Positions 29,401 to 37,339 of a stretch of DNA of 64,000 bases are shown piece by piece. Origin of the DNA: Solen grandis (taxonomy: Eukaryota; Mollusca; Bivalvia; Adapedonta; Solenidae). The first letter of the stretch is position 1. The number at the start of each line of letters is the position of its first letter. The position numbers and the translations under genes are program-made. The stretch covers positions 42,871,224-42,935,223 of the forward strand of contig CM037782.1 in the NCBI GenBank assembly GCA_021229015.1. The letters run 5' to 3'. Below the pieces are notes generated by a model. It had not been told where the DNA came from, searched no databases, and saw only the letters and a program-made list of their open reading frames with translations.

Positions 29401-32400
29401 GTGTCACCACGCCACAAAGAGACGGTTGTTGTTGGAAGTGGGAACCAGACATGGGGCCCACCCAGACTGGTGGAGCTGCAGCGAGAACACGGCAAAACCC
29501 TGGGTATTAGTATAGTTGGTGAGTAGATTACACAATGAACAAAAACAAGTGAAATGAAGATCGTATGCTTATAATGATTAATGTCAGTTTCTAAAGTAGA
29601 TAATGATTGATGTAAAATTCATAAAAAAATGATGACACATTTTATAAGCTACTCAAAGGTATTTCTTAGGTATGTGTAAAAACAAAGGAATTTTATTTTT
29701 TTAAAAACATAAAATGAATTGAATATTTGTTTATGGTAGTGTCTGATTGCATATTATTTCTTCTATGATAAGGGCTTTACCAGGAAAATTTCCCTTGGGG
29801 GTGGGAGCAATGACCAATACACCCATTCTTGAAAAGGAGCAATTTCAATTAAAAATCAGTTGTTGGGGAGTAAACTGGTCACAAAAGTTCAAAGTGAAAG
29901 GATGGTGAGATTTTTCTTGTCAAAATTGAATTCATTTTCAGGGTTAGTGTGAATCACTGCTGTAACTCTGTTGTAACACATCAGCTTTGGAAGTCTTGAC
30001 TTGGAAAAATCTCACTGCAAATGTTTATAACTTGGAAAGGATGTGCAGATCAAGTGTTTCAGCCAAACAGGTTCAAGCTGGGTTAAAAGAAACATCTGGT
30101 TGCATATAATTATGTTTATAATCTTTTTTTACCCTGGCAGTATTCCCTACTCGTACATCTCCTGGCAGTGTATTGGGAGACTTACTTTTGGTTGATACAA
30201 GATATTCAGATATTCAGTATTATATTGATTGGTAATTGTTTATTAATATCTAGCAATCAGATGGACAGCAAATCATTTATAGTATAGACAGAAAATCAAT
30301 TAAAGTGCTGCTTTTAATTTGGTTGCATGGATTTAATGCTTTAATTCATTTTACAAGAATCAACCAATAATTCTTGATTGTAGGACTACAGCTTGGCTTG
30401 AGTACCAGTAGTCAGATAAGAACACAATAGGCAAACATTCAAGTGTTCATTAATTTCAGAGTGTGTATGTATGCGTGTTTTGCAGGTGGGCGTGTGGACA
30501 TGTTCCATGTATCGGAGGAGCACGTGATCTCAGGTATCTTCATCAAGCACGTGCTGGAGGACAGTCCTGCGGGCAGGAATGGCACCCTGAAGACTGGGGA
30601 CAGGATCCTGCAGGTGGGTCTCATTCTCTGACAGCATTGGGCTAAGGGCTTGGGCATACTGAGGTATGTGTGAGGGATGTATCTTCTTATAGCATTTAGG
30701 AAAAGCCTTGTAACTGATGTCACTGTGGTTATTTAAATGGAGTCCTGAAAAGTGTGGTCGGGGAGAAAGTAAGTAAGAAGCAATATCAAAAGTGTAATCA
30801 TATCTGTGTTTAATCATGGAATGAAAGTTTTGAACATTAGCAAAATAGTGGGAATTGGGATGAAACCCTCTGTGAACAAAGGGACAAGAAATGACCATAG
30901 TGTGGAGTTGTACCCTCTGTGAATAAAGGGACTAGAAATGACCATAGTATGGAGTTGTACCCTCTGAATAAAGGGACAAGAAATGACCATGGTATGGAGT
31001 TGTACCCTCTGTGAAGAAAGGGATAAAAAATGGCCATAGTATGGAGTTGTACCCTCTGGGAAGAAAGGGAAAAGAAATGGCCATAGTATGGAGTTGTACC
31101 CTCTGTGAATAAAGGGACAAGAAATGACCATAGTATGGGTTGTGAGTCTGTAACCCAGACACTGTGTATGAGTGATGTGTATGGCTACTATCATCAGTGT
31201 GGCGGGAAGCTGGGCTGAGCAAGAACTTCTTTAAATTGGTATTGAACATTTCTCAGAAATGAATGAATTAAAATTAAATTGGTGAACCACAAGGGTCTTC
31301 TTTTCTACTGCTGATCTCATTTCTTATCTTTTATTTGAGTTTGCAATACATATTTCATTTCTCCCACATACTGTTTTATGCAGAGTTTGAATGTAAAAGG
31401 ATTGCTATTTTTCAGTATCCCCTCAGATTTCAATTACATGATAATTTGGTAGATGTGCTAGTAAATCTCTCTGACTTGTTCATTATACCCCCACAAATGA
31501 AATTTGGGGGGGTATATAGGAGTCCGTCGGTCCGTCAGTTGGTCCGGCGGTCTGGCGGTTTGTCTACAAATATTTGTCCGGAGCATTTCTCCAAAACTAC
31601 TGTACCTATGTTGATTGAAACTTCATAGGTAGATAGACCTTGATGAGAGGAAGTGCAGTGCATAAGAACCATAACTCTGCATGTATTTTGAAAGGAGTTA
31701 TTGCCCTGTCATTTAACTTTGATTGTCGGACCATTTCCATATAAAGTACTAGGTTGATGACTTTATTGTAATGATCTGAGAGGAGTGCAGGCACAACATA
31801 TCTGCATTATTTGAAGAGTATTCCCTTGTCTTTAATCTTTGATTGTCCGAATACTCCAAACAAAGTAGCTAGGTTGATGAAACTTCATATGTAGATTGAT
31901 CTTGATGAGAGGAGGTGCAGTGCATAAGAAAACCACAATGTAAATTCTTAAAGACAGGTTTTTGCAAACAATAAATATGGATGTGAACCATAATTAGACT
32001 GCATTTTTATTCTCCTCAGCTACAGATCTTGGGGGCAAATTGTTTTCTTCTGTGTGTCTGTATGTGTGTCTCTCTGTCTATCTGTCTGTCTGTCAAAACT
32101 TTTTAGCATTGTCCAAAACTTTTGAACCATTGCTCACACTAACTTTAAACCTTACATACATGTAGTCTTTCACTCACGCAAACTTTTTAAACTGTATTCC
32201 TACACATGACAGACTTCCGGTGTGGGTATTGATCACCTTTAGTGATAATATTTTTTTTTGGTATGCTTATAAGCCCAAATCCTATGTGTGAACATTCGTT
32301 TTATGTGTCATGTGAATACATCCTGTGTCAAAGATGGGGGTGGGGGTATGAATCACCTTCAGTGATAGTTCTAGTTTTGGGATAGGAACTGCAATCTTGG

Positions 32401-34066
32401 AAAGCACTCTGAGTAGTTGTAATAATTTAAAAAAAAGAGGATTGGGATGTTAAATCAACCTGTTAGCATGTTTTCTCTTGTCCTACCTCATCTGATCTTC
32501 TCATTCACATATGGTGTATATGCATGAAATTCTAGGGAAGCAGGTAGACCTAGTTTATTAATAGAGATTTTCTTCGACAGGTGGATGGAAAAGACCTGCG
32601 GAATGCCACCCATGACCAAGCTGTGGAGACGATAAGAAATGCCAGCAATCCTGTCCGATTTGTTGTACAGAGCCTTGGAGACCCTGCCTGTGTATGTACC
32701 TGTTATCAGTACTGAATGTTTCCATGCTTTAGTTAAACAAGTGTTATGCTCAGTACCAAAGGTCCTTGGGTCCAGTTGTAGAGCACTGGACTGTGGACAT
32801 AGAGGCTGTGAGTTTGAATCAGGTTTAGGTAAGATTCATCCACAACCTAACCTGGCACAGAGTAGTAATACAATCCAGAGACTGACACAAGTAACCAGTG
32901 TAAAAGTTGTTTCTCTCTTGAAATGAGATATGATGAAAGTAATGCCATAATAAGATACTGCGTGTAGGGTGACGAGACATAAGGATATGTGTATGCTATA
33001 TTTCAGCCCCGGGACCTGGAGACCGACAACAAGTCTGTACACTCGTATGATGAAGCCCTTCTACAAATGCAGCCAGTAGTTAGTACCCCTCAAAATCAGG
33101 TTAGTTTTTCTGAATTGTACCCATTATTTTAACTAGTCCTAACTAAGCTGTTGATTATTAATGATATGTTGAATATTTTCTGATTATTAAGCAGCTATGT
33201 AGTCAAGGTAACTGTCTATGTTTTAGTAAGTTGTCTTTTATATGAAACAGTTGTCTTGAACAGATCATATTGATAATTGTTATGCCCCCACCAAGGGGGG
33301 GGGGGGGATATAGATTTGCCTTTGTGCGTGGAAACATTGTTACACACGTAACTCTAAAAGTATTTGTACTACAGACTTGAAACTTCATGGATATATTATT
33401 CAGGTCATGAACTTGTGCGCCTGGGTATTTTAATTGAATCATCGTTGAAGTATAAACAGAGTTATGGACCTTTGTTTTTGATAAATATGGAATTTTATGC
33501 CTCTGACGCACGTAACTCAGAAAGTATTTGTGCTACAGACTAAACTTAATGGATATATTACTCAGGACATGACTTGTGCACTTGGGTGTTGGCCTTTGTT
33601 TTGGAAAATGTGACAGGTGGGGGCATCTGTGTCCTCTAGACGCATTTCTAGTTTTCAGTAAGTTTGAATTTGGGTTCGAATATTAAATCTAATCAAGGAT
33701 TATAGAAAAAATGGGTGGAAATCCTTATCCTAGATAGAACAGTAAGTCCTACTGTAGATTATTTTGAAAACAAAATGACTCAGTTTATGGTATGTTACCT
33801 TGATTCCTAAGATTTATTTGGGGTGGGGGTGGGGAATCTTGTTTCCATTCAAGGGGGATATGTATTTGATGCTTCCTGATAACATGCAACTGTGTAGCAC
33901 CTGGCTATTGTATACCTACAGGTTGTGGAACCACCCATCCAGACCAGCTCCCCTGTCCCTCCATTTGAAGCTCCGCCCACCCAGGCCCCACCCACCCATT
34001 CAGAGCAGGGGGAGGAGCCAGCTGTGGAGGAGGAGGAAGTGGAGGACGAGTTTGGATACTCCCCAG
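2068..34066 (+). CDS. MPDZ: MPDZ/PATJ-like multi-PDZ scaffold, central part (14 exons, partial at both ends)
   Basis: Fourteen exons joined at GT-AG sites give 2884 nt of uninterrupted frame, about 961 codons. The order is PDZ4 tail, PDZ5 (GLGF loop), a long acidic/proline-rich linker, PDZ6, PDZ7 and a linker ending DEFGYS. The match to vertebrate MPDZ PDZ4-PDZ7 is close, from memory of the family: a GLAMW segment before PDZ5, VIVIRSLVPGG and VNDVNLEN inside PDZ5, GIFIKHVLEDSPAG in PDZ7 and EFGYS before PDZ8. Relatives are cytoplasmic scaffolds at apical or tight junctions in the Crumbs-PALS1 complex, where PDZ domains bind C-terminal tails. MPDZ and PATJ are vertebrate paralogues, so an invertebrate copy is likely co-orthologous to both and the symbol is approximate. 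L27 and PDZ1-3 should lie upstream and PDZ8 onward downstream. No start or stop codon of the gene lies in the window. Inter-PDZ5/6 spacing is about 415 residues, longer than the roughly 220 I recall for human MPDZ. Confidence 0.93.
2440..2876. other. Intron splitting PDZ5 (437 bp)
   Basis: AT-rich with T-runs near 2460 and 2597; no repeat or exon recognised. It interrupts PDZ5 right after LDYQ. Confidence 0.85.
2877..3128 (+). CDS. MPDZ: Exon: main part of PDZ5
   Basis: This exon has 84 codons, acceptor ctttag and donor gaggtgggt, and is phase 0-0. It completes PDZ5: strands betaB-betaC (TVIVIRSL), the GGVAQIDGRL turn, GDRLIFVNDV and helix alphaB (TLDEAVQAL, residues 45-53). The first helix position is Leu46 rather than His, as I recall for vertebrate MPDZ PDZ5, which suggests a non-class-I (hydrophobic) ligand preference. 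The domain ends near GVAKPLPFS and a short linker follows. This is the most strongly conserved exon in the window. Confidence 0.95.
3129..4384. other. Intron (1256 bp)
   Basis: AT-rich with a T-run near 3397-3415. Nothing else is recognised. Confidence 0.85.
4385..5146 (+). CDS. MPDZ: Large linker exon between PDZ5 and PDZ6 with short protein-binding motifs
   Basis: This exon has 254 codons, acceptor ctcacag, donor gaggtaact, and is phase 0-0. No folded domain is recognisable; it is acidic, Ser/Pro-rich and probably disordered. Visible short motifs are PPQY (4403-4414, a PPxY WW-domain motif), LPTY (5015-5026, an LPxY WW-type motif), PVPLPR (4718-4735, fits the CD2AP/CIN85 SH3 consensus PxPxPR) and three Tyr-Glu-Asn sites (4766, 4898, 4991; YxN is the Grb2-type SH2 pattern). 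A Lys/Pro-rich segment (ERSPSKEKPPLKEKP) precedes the SH3-like site. The phase and splice sites are secure because the exon joins in frame with both neighbours; the motif functions are inference. Confidence 0.9.
5935..6962. repeat. Minisatellite, 31-bp unit, about 33 copies
   Basis: Units read 'catggctcctggggtattac' followed by 'attgcattcta'; a 30-bp variant lacks one G. Copies become more uniform toward the 3' end. The open frames here in all three phases are a by-product of the stop-free repeat. Confidence 0.92.
7283..7404. repeat. Three-copy repeat of about 45 bp
   Basis: The phrase 'ttggatatatggcatttta' plus 'agattgataat' occurs three times just before element A2. Confidence 0.75.
7417..8577 (+). 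mobile_element. Element A, copy 2
   Basis: Same body, order and orientation as copy 1. Starts TTTTAGCTTGACTATTC and ends TAGCTCTTGTT; the 3' inverted copy is GAATAGTCGAAC. The terminal hairpin is degraded by substitutions, so this copy is probably older. Confidence 0.8.
9029..9157 (+). CDS. MPDZ: Linker exon, basic and proline-rich
   Basis: This exon has 43 codons, acceptor tatattag, donor aaaggtaatg, and is phase 0-0. It encodes QKPQPSPRKISS followed by KPKPPIPPKP and KGAKGSK. The stretch is Lys/Pro-rich, and PPIPPK fits the class II SH3 pattern PxxPxK. It is symmetrical and a multiple of three, so it could be skipped without changing frame. It shows no PDZ homology. The support is the splice sites, frame and composition against AT-rich flanks. 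Confidence 0.8.
9158..11976. other. Intron (2.8 kb)
   Basis: AT-rich sequence with no repeat family, exon or RNA gene that I can support. Confidence 0.8.
11977..12042 (+). CDS. MPDZ: Small proline-rich linker exon (22 codons)
   Basis: The acceptor is gtttcag, the donor is aaggtatcc, and the exon is phase 0-0. It encodes DEPPPLPVSSPPPLLADDID followed by TK, two proline clusters ending in an acidic tail. It is GC-rich inside a strongly AT-rich intron and in frame with both neighbours. It is probably part of the PDZ5-PDZ6 linker and a candidate cassette exon because of its symmetry. It has no domain homology, so the call rests on splice signals and composition. Confidence 0.75.
12622..14060. 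repeat. G-poor minisatellite, units of about 19-25 bp, 1.4 kb
   Basis: Units of the type 'acacaccaacatctccctc' with variants (atatctccctctg; acatacacaaacatctccct). The proximal part mixes unit types; 13.66-14.06 kb is more regular at 21 and 23 bp. The + strand is almost free of G, the minus strand carries recurring GGAGGGAG. Confidence 0.92.
17294..18450 (+). mobile_element. Element B, copy 1 (about 1.16 kb)
   Basis: It starts TTTTTAGCTTGTCTG with a foldback (AGCTTGT ... ACAAGCT) and ends with AAAAACAGATGAAC, then TGCTCTTGTT. The body is made of diverged subrepeats containing 'ggccataacttctttactat' and runs of TGACCTTGACCTTTGA. No coding capacity. Confidence 0.75.
18603..18713 (+). CDS. MPDZ: Linker exon, serine-rich (37 codons)
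   Basis: The acceptor is gttgcag, the donor is aaagtgagt, and the exon is phase 0-0. It encodes ASPDMKAVSPPAQRDQK and then a Ser/Asp cluster (SAHDSSSSSDHFTQSDLK). It probably lies in the disordered linker before PDZ6 and is rich in potential phosphorylation sites. An open frame upstream of the acceptor begins with a Met at 18543, but the gcag acceptor and phase match favour the spliced reading. Confidence 0.8.
18714..20331. other. Intron (1.6 kb)
   Basis: It contains the 13-bp minisatellite at 18943-19466; the remainder is AT-rich and featureless. Confidence 0.85.
18943..19466. repeat. 13-bp minisatellite, about 40 copies
   Basis: Unit CTGGTATATTGCC with variants ending ACC or ACT; a few irregular units near 19260-19290 and two TGCATGG variants at 19281 and 19381. 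Open frames encoding PGILPWYIALVY repeats are by-products. Confidence 0.93.
20332..20488 (+). CDS. MPDZ: Exon: Ser/Pro linker and first strand of PDZ6
   Basis: This exon is 157 nt, with acceptor tttcag and donor taggtaggc; phase 0 in, phase 1 out. The first 40 codons are Ser/Thr/Pro-rich (SSTPRTASPGISPITSPS). It then enters PDZ6 with RRITLQRSQKDL; the G of the loop Gly is split across the intron. The junction inside the DLGL carboxylate loop is compatible with a PDZ domain interrupted by an intron. Confidence 0.9.
20489..20824. other. Intron within PDZ6 (336 bp)
   Basis: AT-rich, nothing recognised. It splits the Gly codon of the PDZ6 carboxylate-binding loop. Confidence 0.85.
20825..21029 (+). 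CDS. MPDZ: Exon: core of PDZ6
   Basis: This exon is 205 nt, acceptor ttgcag, donor ttaagtaagt; phase 1 in, 2 out. It encodes GLTVEPADKGMNGCIVRSI, the GAIYNDGRI turn, VGDYLISVNNES and helix alphaB TNSQARVIL, ending RRASLLGSTDI. It matches what I recall of vertebrate MPDZ PDZ6 (GAISRDGRI, ILSINEES, TNAQARAML). Asn at the first alphaB position and DLGL instead of GLGF are both seen in the relatives, so ligand class is not the canonical class I. Confidence 0.93.
21030..21380. other. Intron near the end of PDZ6 (351 bp)
   Basis: AT-rich, nothing recognised. Confidence 0.85.
21381..21482 (+). CDS. MPDZ: Exon: last strand of PDZ6 and start of the PDZ6-PDZ7 linker
   Basis: This exon is 102 nt, acceptor ttttcag, donor caaagtaagt; phase 2 in, phase 2 out. 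The codon split over the intron gives Asn, then ISYVTAVDAAAHKE, which corresponds to the KITYVPAEHLEE strand I recall in vertebrate MPDZ. The rest (NRPPDSPKTPTMMPSP) is linker. Confidence 0.9.
22912..22932 (+). CDS. MPDZ: Candidate 21-nt cassette microexon (7 codons) in the PDZ6-PDZ7 linker
   Basis: The sequence between a good acceptor (pyrimidine tract, then gcggctag) and donor (ccggtaagat) is 21 nt. Inserted between the flanking exons it keeps frame: the split codons become Lys and Arg and the insert reads IFPKYY. Skipping it joins the same flanking exons as Asn-Ser-Thr. Length, phase and splice signals fit an optional microexon, a class common in neural and epithelial scaffold genes. There is no homology evidence, and a chance AG...GT pair of this length is possible. 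Confidence 0.42.
23466..24160 (+). mobile_element. Element D, copy 1 (about 0.7 kb)
   Basis: It starts TTTTAGCTCACCTGAGC with a foldback and ends with hairpin GGGCCATCTTGGCCC (24139-24153) and TCTTGTT (24154-24160). Subrepeats of about 120 bp with 'atcttcatgaaacttggtca'. No coding capacity. Confidence 0.8.
24991..25262 (+). mobile_element. Element F, copy 1 (3' truncated)
   Basis: It starts TTTTTATGCCCCCAAC and runs through 'cgtaactccaaaagtatttg' subrepeats, then loses similarity before any terminal hairpin. Confidence 0.65.
25437..26718 (+). mobile_element. Element C, copy 1 (interrupted)
   Basis: It starts TTTTTTTATACGCCGCC and ends with GGCGGCATATATTG, an imperfect hairpin GTGGCA...TGACAC, then TCTTGTT (26712-26718). 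Subrepeats contain CAATGTCATTACTATAATGG-type text. Compared with copy 2, about 26131-26510 is an insertion with a possible tRNA-like stretch on the minus strand near its end. Confidence 0.75.
26835..26881 (+). mobile_element. Relic of a D-like 3' end
   Basis: TTCAGATGAGCAATATTGG, then a decayed hairpin and GTGCTCTTGTT, resembles the D terminus (CAGGTGAGC ... CTCTTGTT). Confidence 0.45.
27527..27824. mobile_element. piggyBac-like foldback MITE with TTAA ends
   Basis: TTAACCCTTTCCCTCATA (27527-27544) is inverted at the right (TATGAGGGAAAGGGTTAA, 27807-27824). TTAA plus CCC ends suggest piggyBac-type target sites. Inside is a long hairpin: arms 27568-27596 and 27606-27634 pair over 26 bp with one 3-nt internal mismatch and a 9-nt loop. 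The right end unit is present three times in tandem with about 28-29 bp spacing. Confidence 0.78.
28438..28537. other. Assembly gap, 100 N
   Basis: Exactly 100 N, the usual placeholder for a gap of unknown length. It lies 730 bases before the PDZ7 first exon. Confidence 0.99.
29043..29130. repeat. Direct duplication of about 44 bp
   Basis: 'tttatattgatttttaatga' plus 'aattagaacataata' occurs twice in a row. Confidence 0.8.
29268..29518 (+). CDS. MPDZ: Exon: Ser-rich linker and first strands of PDZ7
   Basis: This exon is 251 nt, acceptor attgcag, donor ttggtgagt; phase 2 in, phase 1 out. About 50 codons of Ser/Pro/Thr-rich linker (RSSMSDGSAPSSPVSSPHK) precede GPPRLVELQREHGKTLGISIV. PRxVEL and LGISIV match the PRRVELWREPSKSLGISIV start I recall for vertebrate MPDZ PDZ7. 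An ATG at 29284 is internal. The upstream intron contains a 100-N gap, so an extra exon could be hidden there. Confidence 0.92.
29519..30485. other. Intron within PDZ7 (967 bp)
   Basis: AT-rich with no repeat family or exon recognised. Confidence 0.85.
30486..30613 (+). CDS. MPDZ: Exon: middle of PDZ7
   Basis: This exon is 128 nt, acceptor tttgcag, donor ctgcaggtgggt; phase 1 in, 0 out. It encodes GGRVDMFHVSEEHVISGIF then IKHVLEDSPAGRNGTLKTGD and RILQ. GIFIKHVLEDSPAG is almost identical to the vertebrate MPDZ PDZ7 segment I recall. Confidence 0.94.
30835..31140. repeat. 47-bp tandem repeat, about 6 copies
   Basis: Unit includes 'agaaatgaccatagtatgga' followed by 'gttgtaccctctgtgaataaa'. Confidence 0.88.
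31482..32376 (+). mobile_element. Element E, copy 1 (about 0.9 kb)
   Basis: ATACCCCCAC at 31485-31494 forms a foldback with GGGGGGGTAT and is inverted near the 3' end (GGTGGGGGTATG). The hairpin ATCAC-CTTCA-GTGAT (32352-32366) and TCTAGTT (32370-32376) end it. The flanking thirds are nearly identical to copy 2; the centre (about 31700-31860) is far more divergent. Confidence 0.82.
32581..32691 (+). CDS. MPDZ: Exon: end of PDZ7
   Basis: This exon has 37 codons, acceptor cgacag, donor tgtgtatgt, and is phase 0-0. It encodes VDGKDLRNATHDQAVETIRN followed by ASNPVRFVVQSLGDPAC. His at the first alphaB position (THDQAVETI) predicts class I ligand recognition. It corresponds to VDGMDLRDASHEQAVEAIRK in my memory of vertebrate MPDZ. 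Confidence 0.94.
32755..32830 (+). mobile_element. Possible tRNA-like SINE head, decayed
   Basis: CCAGTTGTAGAGCACTGGAC and GTGAGTTTGAATCAGGTT resemble A and B box regions. It lies in the 315-bp intron between 32692 and 33006. Confidence 0.4.
33007..33099 (+). CDS. MPDZ: Linker exon after PDZ7 (31 codons)
   Basis: The acceptor is tttcag, the donor is caggttagt, and the exon is phase 0-0. It encodes PRDLETDNKSVHSYDEALLQ then MQPVVSTPQNQ. It is a polar linker in frame with PDZ7 and the following exon, symmetrical, hence a possible cassette. The call rests on splice signals, phase and lack of stops. Confidence 0.8.
33100..33921. other. Intron (822 bp) with element F2
   Basis: Element F2 (33279-33653) fills almost half of it; the rest is unremarkable. 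Confidence 0.85.
33279..33653 (+). mobile_element. Element F, copy 2 (complete)
   Basis: TATGCCCCCACC (33281-33292) is matched by inverted GGTGGGGGCATC (33616-33627); hairpin TGTGTC-CTCTA-GACGCA (33628-33644) and TCTAGTT (33647-33653) follow. Two subrepeats with 'gtaactctaaaagtatttgt'. Confidence 0.82.
33922..34066 (+). CDS. MPDZ: Linker exon ending in the EFGYS motif before PDZ8; last exon seen
   Basis: This exon is 145 nt, acceptor ctacag, donor ccaggtcagt; phase 0 in, phase 1 out. A Pro/Thr-rich half (PVPPFEAPPTQAPPTHSEQ) is followed by an acidic run (EEPAVEEEEVEDE) and FGYSP. DEFGYS also lies directly upstream of PDZ8 in vertebrate MPDZ as I recall it, so the next exon should begin with the tail of that motif and lead into PDZ8. 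None was found downstream in the window. Confidence 0.9.
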
Positions 34067-34375
34067 GTCAGTCTGTATTCTGTGTCTTGCAAGAAATCTC
34101 TGCTTGATTTTCTTGCCCCATTTCTGTGCTGATCCAGTATGAAGTCCTTCATTGTAATGTGAATGCAAATATCAGATGGTTTAAACCATACATTCCAAAA
34201 CTTAAATTAAAATTATTAGTCACTATTACTGGTAACACAGTGTAAAATCAATAGTCAAGATTTCTCCATTCAAAAACTGAAAACTGTTTTGTGAAGACTT
34301 GATATTGCATCTTATTATTTTTCATATGGGACAGTGTCTTATGTACTGTCTTCAAATTTCTGTGTTTTTTGGTTT

Positions 34376-35018
34376 TTTTTATTAGCTCACCTGATCACAT
34401 TGTGGTCATGGTGACTTCTTGACAGCCTGATGTCCACCCATGCGTTTGGGCAAGAAATTTTTGACAGATCAAATCATGGGCTTCAGAGTTATGGCACCTT
34501 AAAGGGCCAAAATTGGCCCTTAAATATATTTTTATGTCTGCAGGATATTGATTTGATTTTTTTTATTTGATTTCATTCGAACTTTCTCAATACAGATATG
34601 AAAAATAGATTTTATTTCTTTTCCGTAACCAGCCTGGTCCAGTTATGGAGTGTAGTTTAGTTTTGTCTTCAGAATAACAAATTGATTTATGATTGTATTT
34701 TAACCAAACTTGCATGTGACTTTTATTACCAGGAGATCTTGTAATTCGATTTTATCCTAATTTTCACACAAAAGTTATGAACAGTAGATCCCCCTCCTTC
34801 TCTTGAACCAGCGTGGTCCTATTATGGGTTAACTCAAGGAATGGGAATCTGGTGAGCAAGTTACGGTCATCATAGCCCTTTTGTTTCCATAAGGGTCTAA
34901 TATCACAAGAATTTATATCATATCTTAATCCAAGCAAGAAGAAAGAAGATAATTTGTACATGCTTCCTAAAGTATAACTAGTACAAGGCATTATTTGTCT
35001 TCAGTAATAGCTCTAGTT
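34376..35018 (+). mobile_element. Element G (diverged)
   Basis: It starts TTTTTTTATTAGCTCACCTGATCACA with a foldback to GTGGTCATGGTGA and ends CTTCAGTAATAGCTCTAGTT, which resembles the element E end. Body shows two diverged units around 34.55 and 34.75 kb. Boundaries are approximate. Confidence 0.6.
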
Positions 35019-35212
35019 AACATAAAGGGTTATCAAACTTGAGTGAAAGGAAATTGTTCTGAACAGCATTCATATAAATATATCTAGTCAAGTAAATTTT
35101 GGCTCCGTTAAGCCAGTTGCAGGAGGGCTTGAATTTGATCAGCAAATTTATTTTGAGTTTCAAATCTGTCGTCTTGTTCATGAAGAGTAATAATAAATAT
35201 TTTCATGTACTA

Positions 35213-35445
35213 TACTCAAAAGAAAAAGAAATGTTGGGTAACTAGAATCTGTATCAGTCAAACTCAAGTTTTTACCTCCTAACCTTGCAATAAACCTCAT
35301 ACCATGGACCCCATCTCAATCTAAAGCATTTATTTTGTTTGAAAAAAAATCATTCATCAAAATAATTTTAACTGTAATATTGTTGAATACTTCCTATTCA
35401 AAACTGATATAAAAGTTTACCCTGCGTTTCTTTTTCCTTTGAGTA
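35213..35445. mobile_element. CTCAAA MITE, copy 1, with TA target sites
   Basis: CTCAAAAGAAAAAGAAATG at the left pairs with CGTTTCTTTTTCCTTTGAG at the right (two mismatches), flanked by TA at 35213-35214 and 35444-35445. About 229 bp, non-coding, Tc1/mariner-like in target choice. It ends 14 bases before the pogo-like element. Confidence 0.78.
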
Positions 35446-36080
35446 AAGATTGTTTTATACAGTGAAACCTCGTTAGTCCAGGCTTCATTGCTCCGGAAAC
35501 CTAGCCATCCAGACACTTTTCTCTTGAAACGGATTTCCACAACAAAATGTTTCAATATTACATAAATTCACGTTCTAAATCCTGACATCCATTTTGGGAT
35601 CCAATCTTCCTTTTCAAAATGACTCGATAACATGGGTACCAGTTCAGACTGGATTTGCCTCCTACTGTTTTTAGACATCATTCAGACTTCTCTTGGCACG
35701 TGACTGCCATGGAAGTGTCACCTGCAGATTGTTTACACAAAAGCGCGAGCGATTCACACTAATCAGTCAGGAGAAGAGGGGGCAATTAACGGCTGGTATT
35801 ATAAGTTGCAAGCTACATATAATGTACTGATTAGCAAGTGAAGAAAATAAAATTTATTCACAACTGCAGACGTATGCTGTAAAAAGAGACATAAAAGCCA
35901 ATCATCCCTTAGATCGTTTTTTGTTCATGCTTTTTTTACAGTGTGTACATAAATAATGAGTACATTATTTATTTGTTGGTGACTGTTTTGGCTTGAATAA
36001 TTATATCCATTTCATGTTTCTCACGAATGCAGAACAAGAAATTGGGTACAATTATGCTGTCACATACTTAAGGTGTCCCT

Positions 36081-37339
36081 TTTTAGGTCGTCTGTTTTTC
36101 GAAGAAAAAACTACAAGCTATTATCGTAACTCCGGCATCTGCTTGTCATCGTCATCAGTCGTCGTCGTCCGGAATTTTAACGTTGGCCATAACTTCTCTA
36201 CTATTCAATATACAACTTTCATTTTTTGTATGCATATTCATCTTGACAAGGCCTATCCAGATATATGCAAATTTTTCACCTCTAGACCTTGACCTTTGAG
36301 CTCTTTTTGCTGTAACTTTTGAAAACTTTAAAATGCCTGTCATTTCAGAACCTTTACCAACAGGGCACTGATATTTCACATGTGAATTCCTTGTGGCAAG
36401 ACCTTTCCAACAATGTTACACTCTTGGACTTTTGACCTTGACCTTTTAACTTTGACCTATATTTGAAATGTTTAACAAAAAAACTTTAACATTGGCCATA
36501 ACTTCTTTACTATTTGTCATACAACTTTTATTTTCGGTATACATATTAATCTTTGCAAGGGCTATTCAGATATACCTCAACATTTCATCTATCGACCTTG
36601 ATCTTTTACCTATTTTTGCTGTAACTTCTGAAAACTTTAGAATGCCTGTCATTTCAGAACCATTACCAACAGAGCACTGATATTTCACATTTGAATTCCT
36701 TGTGGCAAGACCTTTCCATCAATGTTACACTTTTGGACTTTGACCTTGACCTTTGACCTATTTTTGAAATGTTTTACAAAAACTTTTGCTTTCGCCATAT
36801 CTTTTTATTATTTGACATACATCTTTTATATTTGGTATGCATGTTCATCTTGACAAGGGTTATTCAGATATACCTCAAAAATTCATCTATCAACCTTGAC
36901 CTTAGACCTTATTTTGCTATAACTTTGGACAAGTTTTATAATAGATATTTCTTTGTCATTGTTCAACTTTGTATGCTGGTTTGTCATCATAAGAACCTGT
37001 GCAGGTGTGATTTTGGTCATGATCTTTAGGCAGATAATTTTTTAATGTCTTCAAATTTTACAATTTTGTGTTGATTATCAAAAACTCAATGGATTCTCAA
37101 TTGTGATTTTTTTTTTTACATATGTTACATCTTTGTGGTGTTTACATTCTATACCATGCATAGGTCAAGGTCATCCTTCAAGGTCAAAGGTCAAATTTAA
37201 AGGGTATGGTACTTCAACTTTGCATTTAAAGGCTTACAGTTTTAGATGTGATTTTTTACGGTCAACTTTTTTGAATGTAAAAATATGTAACATTGGCAAA
37301 AACAGATGAGCATTGGCAGCTGCATGCGGTGCTCTTGTT
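36081..37339 (+). mobile_element. Element B, copy 2, nested in a pogo-like MITE
   Basis: Same ends and body as B1 (starts TTTTAGGTCGTCTGTTTTTC, ends GGTGCTCTTGTTT). It lies wholly between the two inverted repeats of the element at 35460-37616, so it inserted later. Confidence 0.78.
36747..37193. promoter_or_regulatory. Nuclear-receptor half-site repeats within element B2
   Basis: TGACCTTTGACCT at 36747-36759 and AGGTCAAAGGTCA at 37181-37193 are perfect direct repeats with one-base spacing (DR1 type). TCAAGGTCA occurs at 37165-37173 and 37178-37186. Similar DR1 at 17484-17496 in B1. Function is not shown. Confidence 0.4.

Larger units (their letters stand above)
30614..32580. other. Intron within PDZ7 (2.0 kb)
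   Basis: It contains a 47-bp tandem repeat (30835-31140) and element E1 (31482-32376). Confidence 0.85.
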
